Shown here one piece after another: positions 1 to 6,557 of a DNA stretch of 12,119 nucleotides. Position 1 is the first letter of the stretch. Each line of letters begins with the position of its first letter. Position numbers and translations under genes: made by a program. This stretch comes from Halanaerobiaceae bacterium (GTDB lineage: Bacteria; Bacillota; Halanaerobiia; Halanaerobiales; DTU029), in NCBI GenBank assembly GCA_012521855.1, contig JAAYLO010000140.1, positions 1-12,119 on the forward strand, given 5' to 3'. A model generated the notes under the pieces. The model was not told where the DNA came from and did no database searches. It saw only the letters and a list, made by a program, of their open reading frames with translations.

Positions 1-610
1 CCAGGGTAATCCAGAACCTGGTCATCCTGGGGTCTGTAATAGGAAGTCTTCCTGTCTCTTTCAACTCAAAAAATAAAGGTACAACACTACCTCTGCTCCC
101 TATAACATTTCCATAACGGACAACTGCAAAACGTGTATTCCGGCTTCCAGCATATGCATTACCGGCAATAAACAGTTTATCAGAGCAGAGTTTTGTTGCG
201 CCATAGAGATTTACGGGATTGGCTGCCTTATCAGTACTTAAAGCAACAATTCTTTTCACACCTCTATCAATGGCAGCATCTATAACATTTTGCGCACCTA
301 TCACATTGGTTTTAACAGCTTCAAAGGGATTATACTCACATTCCGGTACCCTCTTTAAGGCAGCAGCATGAACAATAATATCAATCCCGTCAAAAGCCCG
401 GTATAATCTCTCTTTATCACGGACATCACCTATAAAAAAACGCAAACGGGAATCATTATATTCAGCCTTCATCTGGGCCTGTTTAAGCTCGTCCCGGCTG
501 AAGATAATAAGTTTATTAACATTATATCTATCAAGGACAATCCTGGTAAATTTCCTGCCAAAAGATCCTGTTCCCCCAGTAATTAAAATTGTTTTTCCAG
601 TTAAATCCAT
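1..610 (-). CDS. pseB: UDP-GlcNAc 4,6-dehydratase (inverting), PseB-like, N-terminal part
   Basis: The first 203 residues of a short-chain dehydrogenase are visible; the gene runs off the left edge (PseB proteins are about 330 residues). The nucleotide-binding motif GGTGSFG is at residues 12-18. The active-site block STDKAANPVNLYGATK spans 125-140, with D127, K128, Y136 and K140 matching the catalytic positions of the PseB/FlaA1 group. The downstream LCSDKLF is also typical of PseB rather than of the longer membrane-bound CapD-type dehydratases. PseB acts in the cytoplasm on UDP-GlcNAc in the first step towards pseudaminic acid (CMP-Pse), a sugar attached to flagellin. Its position just after the Maf transferase gene supports that role. 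It starts 17 bases after the preceding stop with only a weak AAAGAG-type ribosome site. An ATG at 620 is out of frame. The remaining pse genes presumably lie beyond the left edge (inference). Confidence 0.9.
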   Translation of the reverse strand, partial: MDLTGKTILITGGTGSFGRKFTRIVLDRYNVNKLIIFSRDELKQAQMKAEYNDSRLRFFIGDVRDKERLYRAFDGIDIIVHAAALKRVPECEYNPFEAVKTNVIGAQNVIDAAIDRGVKRIVALSTDKAANPVNLYGATKLCSDKLFIAGNAYAGSRNTRFAVVRYGNVIGSRGSVVPLFFELKETGRLPITDPRMTRFWITL

Positions 611-627
611 ATATTCTCATCTCTTTC

Positions 628-1209
628 TTAATAATAAGTGCTGATATGTTGACTAATACTGATAAATTCATCAATAAATTCACTAATTTCATATTCCAGT
701 ATATCTGCCAGCAGTATGAGATCATCCTTTTGATGTGCTATCATCAAATCAGTGAGGCTCTCATTAAACTCATTTAATGTCTTCTGTACTTGCTGATAAT
801 ATCCGTCATTATCCATAAGGGCGAGAATTCCTGAAATAACCTCAGTATACCAGCCTATCCCTTCGATTATCAGTTGATATTTCTCATTGGCCTCTCTGTC
901 CTTTCCATTCCTGAACAGATCAGCTGTATCTAAAACACCAGTTTTTAAAACCGGTAAATATCTTTCAACTTCATTCAGGGTTTCCTTAATCAGTTCTCCA
1001 GTACTCTGTGTAACAAATTCAATTATTTTAATATCATCTTTATCCAGTGTTGATTCAAGCAGATAGCGTTCATTGACCTCAACTTTATTTATATAAATAT
1101 GTTTTAATATTTTATCTTTCAGACTGTTTTTTACTGAATCAAGCAGTTCCGGCAGAGTTAATCCTCTATACTCATCCCCTAATTCCTTTTTATCAAGAAA
1201 TATCTTCAC
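628..1209 (-). CDS. Unrecognised 193-residue protein between maf and pseB; possible FliS-like helical domain
   Basis: I do not recognise this family. It starts at GTG 1209, which overlaps the maf stop in a GTGA tetranucleotide, behind a strong GGGGAGGAG site about 7 bases upstream, so it is very likely translated and coupled to maf. It has no signal peptide or membrane segment. Residues 1-66 look alpha/beta (KIFLDKKEL, then HIYINKVEV and DIKIIEFV, short strands around one helix). Residues 70-190 look all-helical and acidic. The segment around 94-115 (LFRNGKDREANEKYQLIIEG) resembles the FliS stretch around residues 45-62, and the last two helices have a similar hydrophobic spacing to the end of FliS. 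A cytoplasmic helper of Maf, or a flagellin-binding protein acting during glycosylation, would fit the context. That function is inference only. Confidence 0.85.
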   Translation of the reverse strand: MKIFLDKKELGDEYRGLTLPELLDSVKNSLKDKILKHIYINKVEVNERYLLESTLDKDDIKIIEFVTQSTGELIKETLNEVERYLPVLKTGVLDTADLFRNGKDREANEKYQLIIEGIGWYTEVISGILALMDNDGYYQQVQKTLNEFNESLTDLMIAHQKDDLILLADILEYEISEFIDEFISISQHISTYY

Positions 1210-3149
1210 CTTTGCTCCTCCCCTGCATAATGATTGACTCTTTTCCTGTCTATTTCAATCTCATTGTTTTCATTCAAATAAATTTTTTCAAGTAAAGACA
1301 GACATTTTTCCAATTCAGATAAAAACTTAATTCTATAAGTTTTATAATATTTCATTCTCTCTTCCAATGATTTTCTCTGATCTAAATAATATTTTGATTT
1401 GCTCTCATTCAGTTTCATGGCTTCTGCAAGCAGAATTCTCTCAACAAAATAATCTAAAGATTTTATTCCTTTAAGTATATTCTCATGGCTGGACACTCTC
1501 TTTTCAAGCTTTAACAATTCCTCCACGGATAGGTTTTTATTGTTTTTGATTTCTTTCTCTGCCTGTTCTATTGTTTCCAGCTGTTCTCCTGTAATATTAA
1601 TACCTTTTTCTAACTCTTTAATGGTATTTGCAATCTCTTTCTCCAATATTTTTAAACTGGTATCAAAATCAGGTTTTTTCTGTACATATCTTTCCCTCAG
1701 AATATCTCTAGCCTTTACTTTTTTATTACAGTAATTATTAATTACATCTTTCAATTTCATGATCTCAGTATGTTTTATCCTTGCCCCGCCTTCACTGGCA
1801 TCAATAAATCTGCGGTCTCTTCTTCTGGCGAAATAATTATTAAAAAATGTCAGCATTGACAAAAAAACTTTATCTGTCAGGACTGTTCTTCCGTTTACAT
1901 CTTCCACTTCAATATATTCCCTATTTTTGTCAATTTCCCCTTCACAGGCAGCACCGCTGGCATGGGTCCGGCCCTCTGCAAAGGACAGGTCCTGTCCCAC
2001 CAGAACTATGGGGTCTGCTCCAAATCTATAGGCCAGATCAACCATACTGTGGGCAACTGTTCCTCCGGTATAGATGGAAGTATAATTCCCTTTTATTCTT
2101 TCAACCCAGCCGCTGAAATTTCTCTTCATGGTAAAGAAAATCTGCCCGCCAGCCCAGTCCCGGTTAATTTTAAAGTAATTACCGAGCTCTGTGAGTAAAA
2201 ATGTACCGGATAGGCCGTTTATGCCTTCAAAATGCCTGTAATTTGCCGGATTACCATCCATGCTTACTACTATATCGGGTTCAATATCATGTTTTTTAAG
2301 AACCTTTAAAGCAGTTCCGACACATAAAATCAATGCTTTATCTTTAGCCTTTTTTATTTCTTCGATATTCTTATCCAGAGAAGGGCCGGCAGAAACACAG
2401 ATTGCAGGTATACCGGCAAACAAAGCAAAGAAATCATCTGCTTTGGGGCCTGTAAAAATATAGGGTAAATTGCGGATTATATTGTCCCGCCATCTTCTTG
2501 CAGTTTTAATATCTGAATATATTCCAACCGCCTGGAAATTTATTGACTCTTTAATTTCTCTGTATATCTCCCTGTATTCATCATTAAATAACTTTATGGA
2601 TGGAGTGTGTTCCAGAAAATCCAGTTCTTTATCCAGAGAGAGGGAAATCCGGCTCTGGATAATTTCAAATATATTATCATTCCTGCCTATTATAAAAAAC
2701 AAATTATCATTTTCAAGAAAATCAGCCAGATTATTAAAACATATTGCAGCATAAAATACAGATAAAAACGGTTCAATAATAATAATCCTGTCATACTTGC
2801 TCCTCTTATCAAACTGATTCAGATAATACCCCAGTCCGCTGCCCAGGACAATTATCTGTTTTTTGGGATTGAAACCAAAATCTCTGGCTATATTTTCAGC
2901 TTCCCTGACAGGATCATATTTACTATGAAAATATATATCATTATTTTCAGTTTTAACACGCAGGGTATAATGGCCCTTTCTGGCCGGCTCGATATAGATA
3001 TCTATATTATTATCTTCGTCTCTTATTCTGGCAATAATATTATTATTTAATATCTCAACTGACACCCTATTATGATATTCTTCAATCAGATCATAGAGAT
3101 ATTTATATTTCCTTTTCAAAATCTCCATATTGCTCTGATAATATTCCAT
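1206..3149 (-). CDS. maf: Maf-type motility accessory factor (DUF115), probable flagellin nonulosonic acid transferase
   Basis: This 647-residue protein has the motifs of the DUF115/Maf family, cytoplasmic enzymes that transfer pseudaminic or legionaminic acid to serine or threonine of flagellin before export. Visible landmarks are VLGSGLGYYL at 101-110 (N-terminal Rossmann-like part), SAGPSLD at 253-259, CVGTALK at 276-282, PDIVVSMDGNP at 291-301, GQDLSFAEGRTHASG at about 385-399 and ASEGGARI at 451-458, the usual order for the central domain. Residues from about 480 to the end are charged and helical, probably a coiled or bundled tail. The start ATG 3149 has GAGGAG about 8 bases upstream. 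It follows fliS by 25 bases and overlaps the next gene by 4. In B. subtilis the slot after fliS holds fliT; no fliT is seen here. The glycan donor (pseudaminic acid) is inferred from adjacent pseB. Do not confuse it with the unrelated Maf septum-inhibition protein. Confidence 0.93.
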   Translation of the reverse strand: MEYYQSNMEILKRKYKYLYDLIEEYHNRVSVEILNNNIIARIRDEDNNIDIYIEPARKGHYTLRVKTENNDIYFHSKYDPVREAENIARDFGFNPKKQIIVLGSGLGYYLNQFDKRSKYDRIIIIEPFLSVFYAAICFNNLADFLENDNLFFIIGRNDNIFEIIQSRISLSLDKELDFLEHTPSIKLFNDEYREIYREIKESINFQAVGIYSDIKTARRWRDNIIRNLPYIFTGPKADDFFALFAGIPAICVSAGPSLDKNIEEIKKAKDKALILCVGTALKVLKKHDIEPDIVVSMDGNPANYRHFEGINGLSGTFLLTELGNYFKINRDWAGGQIFFTMKRNFSGWVERIKGNYTSIYTGGTVAHSMVDLAYRFGADPIVLVGQDLSFAEGRTHASGAACEGEIDKNREYIEVEDVNGRTVLTDKVFLSMLTFFNNYFARRRDRRFIDASEGGARIKHTEIMKLKDVINNYCNKKVKARDILRERYVQKKPDFDTSLKILEKEIANTIKELEKGINITGEQLETIEQAEKEIKNNKNLSVEELLKLEKRVSSHENILKGIKSLDYFVERILLAEAMKLNESKSKYYLDQRKSLEERMKYYKTYRIKFLSELEKCLSLLEKIYLNENNEIEIDRKRVNHYAGEEQR

Positions 3150-3174
3150 CTATATATCTCCTCAATACCAATTC

Positions 3175-3576
3175 TTATTCATTTTCTTCAACTTTCTTTA
3201 CCTGTTTTCCATTTACTATCTGTTTCCAGGTCTCCAGTAATTCTATTGTCATTTCCTCAACTATCTCTATTGGAGCAATCTCTTTCTTAATATTGGCCCT
3301 GATTAACTGGCTATTCATAAACTGATAAAGCCTGAAGAGGTTCCCGGCAATCTCCCTCCCTTTTTCCCTGTCCAGATTGGCACTCAATTCATTGATTATT
3401 TTCTGGGCTTTTATCAGATTTTCATTGGCTGCTTCTATATTTCCATCTTCAATATACTTTTTGGCCAGACGGAGAAACTTAACAATTCCCTGGTATAACA
3501 TTAAGACTAATTTACCATTATTGGCTGTCTTTACCTGTACCTCTTTATACTGCTGGTAAGCTAAATGCACACTCAT
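3175..3576 (-). CDS. fliS: Flagellar export chaperone FliS
   Basis: The 133-residue product matches FliS in length and layout. It has a short N-terminal segment with AYQQY at 6-10, then four helices with LVLMLYQGIVKFL at 23-35, the turn DGNIEAANENLIKAQKII at 44-61, and LFRLYQFMNSQLIRAN at 80-95. FliS binds the C-terminal disordered part of flagellin in the cytoplasm, keeps it from polymerising and hands it to the export gate; in Bacillota it also interacts with FliW-bound flagellin control. The start ATG 3576 has a near-perfect AAGGAGG site about 6 bases upstream, 14 bases after the fliD stop. The C-terminus ends in a charged tail (KKVEENE). It lies in the usual position directly after fliD. 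Identification is secure from motif pattern and context. Confidence 0.95.
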   Translation of the reverse strand: MSVHLAYQQYKEVQVKTANNGKLVLMLYQGIVKFLRLAKKYIEDGNIEAANENLIKAQKIINELSANLDREKGREIAGNLFRLYQFMNSQLIRANIKKEIAPIEIVEEMTIELLETWKQIVNGKQVKKVEENE

Positions 3577-3590
3577 TTCCTACCTCCTTC

Positions 3591-4937
3591 TTAATTCCTG
3601 CCTCCGCCAATATTCATGTTCGCCAGGCCAAGCAACTGGTTCAGCATCCAGTTGTACTGCTGCTGCATCTGTGCTAAAGCTTCTTCCATGGCAGCAAACT
3701 GTGCCCTATACCTTTCACGGGCCATCTCTACCCGTCTTTCTGCCTCCTCAATCCTGTCATTCAGGTATTTTATCCTGTTGTCAAAGGCCTCTATTTTTTC
3801 AGGGATCAAGCCTGTGTTTGATTGTAATAAGAGGTCCAGATAAGTATCCAGACGTACTGCCATACCGCTAAAGCCCATTTCTTCTTCTGCCCCGCTGAAG
3901 AAATTAACCACATCTTCGGATTTTTCCTTCAGGATCTCTTCAAATTTTGCAGTATCAAAAGACATGACACCATCCCGGTCAATACTGATACCTAATTGGG
4001 AAAGATGGGTAATCTCTCCGCCTGTCTCTATACTGTCCATAATCAGCTGGCGGATACGTGTTTCCAGACGCATTATTGTAGTATCACCCTGTAATATCCC
4101 TCTATCTCCAGAGTCAGGGTTATAATAGGTTTTGCTGTCTATGAAACTCATCAGGCTGTTATATTGATTGACAAAATCCTGGAGGGCCTTAACAGCTTTC
4201 TCTGTATCTCTGCTTACTTCAATGACAACATTTCCTTCACCTTTAATCTCAAAAGTCAATCCCTCCACTGCCTTATCAATGGTATTTGATGTACTGGTCA
4301 CAGCAATACCATTAATGGTCAGTTCAGCACTCCGGGCTTCCTGCAGAACATTTTCAGGATTCAGTAATCCAAGTTCCTGGAGAATATTTCCGCTTCCTCC
4401 GCCAAAATCAATCTCCACACCGGTTTCTCTTGCTTCCAGCACAAGAGTATCATTGATAATAGAAGCACTTACACCTATATCTTCAGTTCCATTAATGGCA
4501 TCTCTGATATCCTTTAAGCTAAAGGATTCACTGATTTCTAAAGTCTTTCCGTTTATTTCAATATTGCCTGATAAACCCAGTGCACTGGTGGAATCTGCCA
4601 TTCTGTCAGAGGCTATCCGGTGGGCTGTTGCCATCCGGCTTATGACCAGTTCATATCTGCCTTCAGCGGCTGAATTGCCTGCTTTTGCTGCAGCTGTTTT
4701 TTCATCACTGCTGGAAGCAATCCGGGAATTGAAGGTGGCAGACAATTTCAAATCAGCCAGTTTTGCTTCCAGGTTCTTCAGACGGCTATTAATATCACGC
4801 CAGGCATCTTTGGCTAAATTGGTCTCTGTAATGTCATTCTCATAGCGGTAAATGGGTAGTTTTTCAAAAACCAGAAGCTGTTCAATAAGTTCACTTGTGG
4901 CCATACCGCTGATTAAACCATCCAGACCATAATCCAT
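3591..4937 (-). CDS. fliD: Flagellar filament cap protein FliD (HAP2)
   Basis: FliD forms the pentameric cap at the filament tip that folds arriving flagellin subunits. The 448-residue protein is somewhat shorter than the B. subtilis form (about 500). The N-terminal domain starts with GLDGLISGMATSELIEQLL (residues 4-22) and continues with a helical region to about 75. A beta-rich middle follows (about 95-260), including the repeated pattern ELTINGIAV near 205. The FliD C-terminal domain follows (VKALQDFVNQYNSLMSFI at about 250-267 onward). The last 60 residues are a coiled coil ending in MEEALAQMQQQYNWMLNQL, the typical FliD C-terminus that contacts the filament. The start ATG 4937 has AAAGGGTG about 7 bases upstream and lies 17 bases after the flaG stop. 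It is co-transcribed with flaG and fliS by spacing. The shorter length suggests a reduced outer head domain. Confidence 0.96.
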   Translation of the reverse strand: MDYGLDGLISGMATSELIEQLLVFEKLPIYRYENDITETNLAKDAWRDINSRLKNLEAKLADLKLSATFNSRIASSSDEKTAAAKAGNSAAEGRYELVISRMATAHRIASDRMADSTSALGLSGNIEINGKTLEISESFSLKDIRDAINGTEDIGVSASIINDTLVLEARETGVEIDFGGGSGNILQELGLLNPENVLQEARSAELTINGIAVTSTSNTIDKAVEGLTFEIKGEGNVVIEVSRDTEKAVKALQDFVNQYNSLMSFIDSKTYYNPDSGDRGILQGDTTIMRLETRIRQLIMDSIETGGEITHLSQLGISIDRDGVMSFDTAKFEEILKEKSEDVVNFFSGAEEEMGFSGMAVRLDTYLDLLLQSNTGLIPEKIEAFDNRIKYLNDRIEEAERRVEMARERYRAQFAAMEEALAQMQQQYNWMLNQLLGLANMNIGGGRN

Positions 4938-4954
4938 CTTTTCACACCCTTTCT

Positions 4955-5341
4955 TTAGACCTTTTCATCGATCAAAATCCCTACCATCTCCTGAATACGG
5001 GCAGAAAGGTCCAGCATCTCTTCAGGCGGTAATTCTTTGAGAACCTCTCTTGTGCTTAGATCAATGATTTGAACCATAAGTCTGTTTGTATCCTCATGTA
5101 CTTTAAACTGCAGATGTTCTCTTACCTTTTCTACGATATCATTCATGTCTTCTACTACATTTTCAACTACTTCCCTGTATTCTTCATCTATCTTATTACC
5201 CATAAGCCCGTCGGGAGAGTTTTCCGGTATTCCGGCTAACCTGGTATAATATTCATTTTTCAGTTTTTCACGATCATTCTTTACAGCCTTATTATCAAAA
5301 TCCCGTATGTTAGAGACAGTATCTATATTACCTGTTTTCAT
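4955..5341 (-). CDS. flaG: FlaG-family flagellar protein
   Basis: This is a 128-residue protein of the FlaG/YvyC family. The N-terminal 50 residues are polar and low in conservation. The family core starts near residue 65 and includes LQFKVHEDTNRLMVQI at 77-92, then DLSTREVLKELPPEEMLDL at 94-112. This is the hallmark pattern of two strands followed by the REVLKELPPEE turn and a helix. FlaG affects filament length in several bacteria, but its biochemical role is not settled. The start ATG 5341 has AAAAGGAGG 8 bases upstream. That site is immediately next to the T-tract of the hag terminator, so flaG translation depends on transcripts that read through the terminator; no separate promoter is seen between hag and flaG. 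Gene order hag-flaG-fliD-fliS is the standard Bacillota arrangement. Confidence 0.93.
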   Translation of the reverse strand: MKTGNIDTVSNIRDFDNKAVKNDREKLKNEYYTRLAGIPENSPDGLMGNKIDEEYREVVENVVEDMNDIVEKVREHLQFKVHEDTNRLMVQIIDLSTREVLKELPPEEMLDLSARIQEMVGILIDEKV

Positions 5342-5364
5342 AATTCATGCCTCCTTTTAAAAGG

Positions 5365-5395
5365 AAAAGCCAGCCGGCATGATCCGGCCGGCTTT
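5365..5395 (-). terminator. Terminator hairpin between hag and flaG
   Basis: On the minus strand a 12-base stem is perfect apart from one G-U pair (arms 5395-5384 and 5377-5366), with a 6-base loop ATCATG. It is followed by TTTTCCTTTT. The stem is rich in GC (GCCGGCCGG). It lies 31 bases after the hag stop, as expected for an intrinsic terminator that lets most hag transcripts end here and some continue into flaG-fliD-fliS-maf. The plus strand also has a T-rich run after the stem (5396-5401), so the element could work both ways. Confidence 0.85.
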
Positions 5396-5425
5396 CTTTT
5401 TGATTATGAATTTTTACCAAATGGA

Positions 5426-6256
5426 CTAACCCAAAAGCTGGAGTACACCCTGTGGCATCATATTGGCCTGTGCCAGCATAGCTGTACCAGCCTGGCTCAG
5501 GATCTGGGATTTGGTAAATTCCATCATCTCTTTAGCCATATCAATATCTTCAATACGGGAATTAGCAGCTGTCAGGTTCTCTTCTGCAGCGCCCAGATTG
5601 TTGATGGTGTGTTCCAGACGGTTCTGAATAGCCCCAAGCTTGGATCTTTCGCTTGATACAAGTCCTATAGCAGAATCAACTGTTCCAATAGCCTGGTTGG
5701 CCCCTGAATGTGAACTGATATCAACATCCTGAACTGATAAACCGCTGGCACTCATATTTTCAATGGATACTTCCATGGTCTGATTTGCATTGGCACCAAT
5801 ATGGAATACAAGGGCAGTTCCGCCGCTACTGCTACTACGGGTTCCATCCAATAATGCCATTGTGTTAAATTCTGTGTTTTGAGCAATTCTGTTAAGTTCT
5901 TCAATTAACTGGCTTACTTCTTTCTGTAATTCAGCCCTGTCATCATCTGTGTTGGTATCGTTGGCAGACTGGACGGCCAGTTCACGCATTTTCTGCAGGA
6001 TAGCATGTGTTTCTTTCAGGGCACCCTCAGCAGTTTGAATAAGGGAAATACCATCCTGGGCATTCCTCTGGGCCTGAGCCAGACCCCTGATCTGGGCCTT
6101 CATCTTTTCACTGATAGCCAGACCTGCAGCATCATCAGCAGCCTTATTGATCCTCTTACCTGAAGATAATCTCTCCAGTGATTTCTGCATATTGTTGTTT
6201 GTGCTGCTCAAACGGTTATAAGAGTTCAATGCAGCTATGTTTGTGTTAATAATCAT
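5426..6256 (-). CDS. hag: Flagellin
   Basis: This is the filament subunit, 276 residues, secreted by the flagellar type III system without a signal peptide. The N-terminal D0/D1 region is classic: INTNIAALNSYNRL at 3-16, LERLSSGKRINKAADDAAGLAISEKM at about 28-52, QRNAQDGISLIQTAEGAL at 63-80 and MRELAVQSANDTN at 90-102. The C-terminal half includes LGAIQNRLEHTINNL at 207-221, SRIEDIDMAKEMMEFTKSQIL at 233-253 and LAQAN at 261-265, ending in VLQLLG. The variable centre is very short (about 138-190), so outer domains D2/D3 are essentially absent. It holds a run of four serines at 141-144, a possible site for the Maf glycosyltransferase (inference). The start ATG 6256 has AAGGAGG 8 bases upstream; that site doubles as a CsrA target. 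The long structured leader suggests strong post-transcriptional control. Confidence 0.97.
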   Translation of the reverse strand: MIINTNIAALNSYNRLSSTNNNMQKSLERLSSGKRINKAADDAAGLAISEKMKAQIRGLAQAQRNAQDGISLIQTAEGALKETHAILQKMRELAVQSANDTNTDDDRAELQKEVSQLIEELNRIAQNTEFNTMALLDGTRSSSSGGTALVFHIGANANQTMEVSIENMSASGLSVQDVDISSHSGANQAIGTVDSAIGLVSSERSKLGAIQNRLEHTINNLGAAEENLTAANSRIEDIDMAKEMMEFTKSQILSQAGTAMLAQANMMPQGVLQLLG

Positions 6257-6263
6257 TAAGCAT

Positions 6264-6272
6264 TCCTCCTTG
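6264..6272 (-). promoter_or_regulatory. hag ribosome-binding site, overlapping CsrA site 2
   Basis: The minus strand reads CAAGGAGGA, with GGAGG 8 bases before the hag ATG. It contains the ARGGA core of CsrA targets and overlaps the ribosome site. The GGA starts 25 bases downstream of the GGA in the upstream hairpin, a distance one CsrA dimer can bridge. This is the layout known for the B. subtilis hag leader, where CsrA blocks ribosome entry. Confidence 0.75.
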
Positions 6273-6283
6273 AATTTTGTTTT

Positions 6284-6303
6284 TTCCGACCTCCCTGTCG
6301 GAA
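6284..6303 (-). promoter_or_regulatory. CsrA-binding hairpin (site 1) in the hag leader
   Basis: The minus strand has a perfect 7-base stem TTCCGAC/GTCGGAA with the loop AGGGAG. The sequence ACAGGGAGGT matches 9 of 10 positions of the CsrA consensus ACARGGAUGU, and the GGA sits in the loop, where CsrA prefers it. It lies 28 to 47 bases before the hag start. With csrA and fliW directly upstream, this is very likely the high-affinity CsrA target of the FliW-CsrA-flagellin feedback loop. Confidence 0.82.
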
Positions 6304-6326
6304 TTGATAATTTTGACTTTTACAAC

Positions 6327-6462
6327 TGGTTACTAACTTATTAAATTTATCCTTATTTAAACCTACCACTGATTTCACTCCGGCCGCAAGCTTCCTCAGC
6401 AGTAAGGTTTCAGTAACCATTACTATCCTGACCTGGATCAGGATACTAAAAGTTACTAAAAC
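6327..6462 (-). promoter_or_regulatory. Highly structured leader region upstream of hag
   Basis: Two overlapping hairpins are readable on the minus strand. Hairpin A has 25-base arms (6462-6438 and 6431-6407) with a 6-base loop TCCAGG: 21 Watson-Crick pairs, two G-U pairs and two mismatches. Hairpin B pairs 6410-6396 with 6372-6359 (14 pairs including two G-U, and one bulged base) around a 23-base purine- and GC-rich loop containing GCGGCCGG. A and B share bases 6410-6407. A third segment, AGTAACCA at 6334-6327, can pair perfectly with TGGTTACT at 6419-6412 inside arm A. The region therefore has competing folds. It matches no riboswitch class I can recognise. An alternative reading is coding: a 54-codon frame runs from ATG 6420 to a TAA at 6258-6256. 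Confidence 0.6.
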
Positions 6463-6492
6463 AAATTATCCATTAATATCTTCTTATTATAT

Positions 6493-6500
6493 TTATCGAC
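6493..6500 (-). promoter_or_regulatory. Second sigma-28-like -10 element upstream of hag
   Basis: GTCGATAA matches 7 of 8 bases of the sigma-28 -10 consensus GCCGATAA, and TATAAT follows within a few bases. No TAAA is found at the expected 15-base spacing. If used, it would give a leader of about 230 bases that still contains both hairpins and both CsrA sites. It is weaker than the upstream candidate. Confidence 0.3.
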
Positions 6501-6557
6501 AATTTTCTTAGAAAAATAAAGGCGGCAAAAGATGAAATCAGGTAAATATCTCTGATT

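Noticed and set aside
531..725. Minus-strand frame of 64 codons overlapping the start of pseB
   Set aside because: It is out of frame with pseB and the upstream gene and overlaps both; pseB has clear family motifs.
4168..4845. Plus-strand open frame of 225 codons
   Set aside because: It lies wholly inside fliD on the opposite strand, has no family features, and is rich in Ser/Leu/Phe as expected from an antisense shadow of a coding gene.
6296..6322. Possible sigma-28 promoter close to hag (TAAA, 16 bases, TCCGACAG)
   Set aside because: The -10 matches only 5 of 8 bases and its use would remove or cut the well-formed CsrA hairpin from the mRNA.
6359..6462. Known c-di-GMP, TPP or other standard riboswitch in the hag leader
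   Set aside because: A CCTGATCC segment looks slightly like TPP and a c-di-GMP switch would suit flagellin, but the conserved core motifs of those classes are missing.
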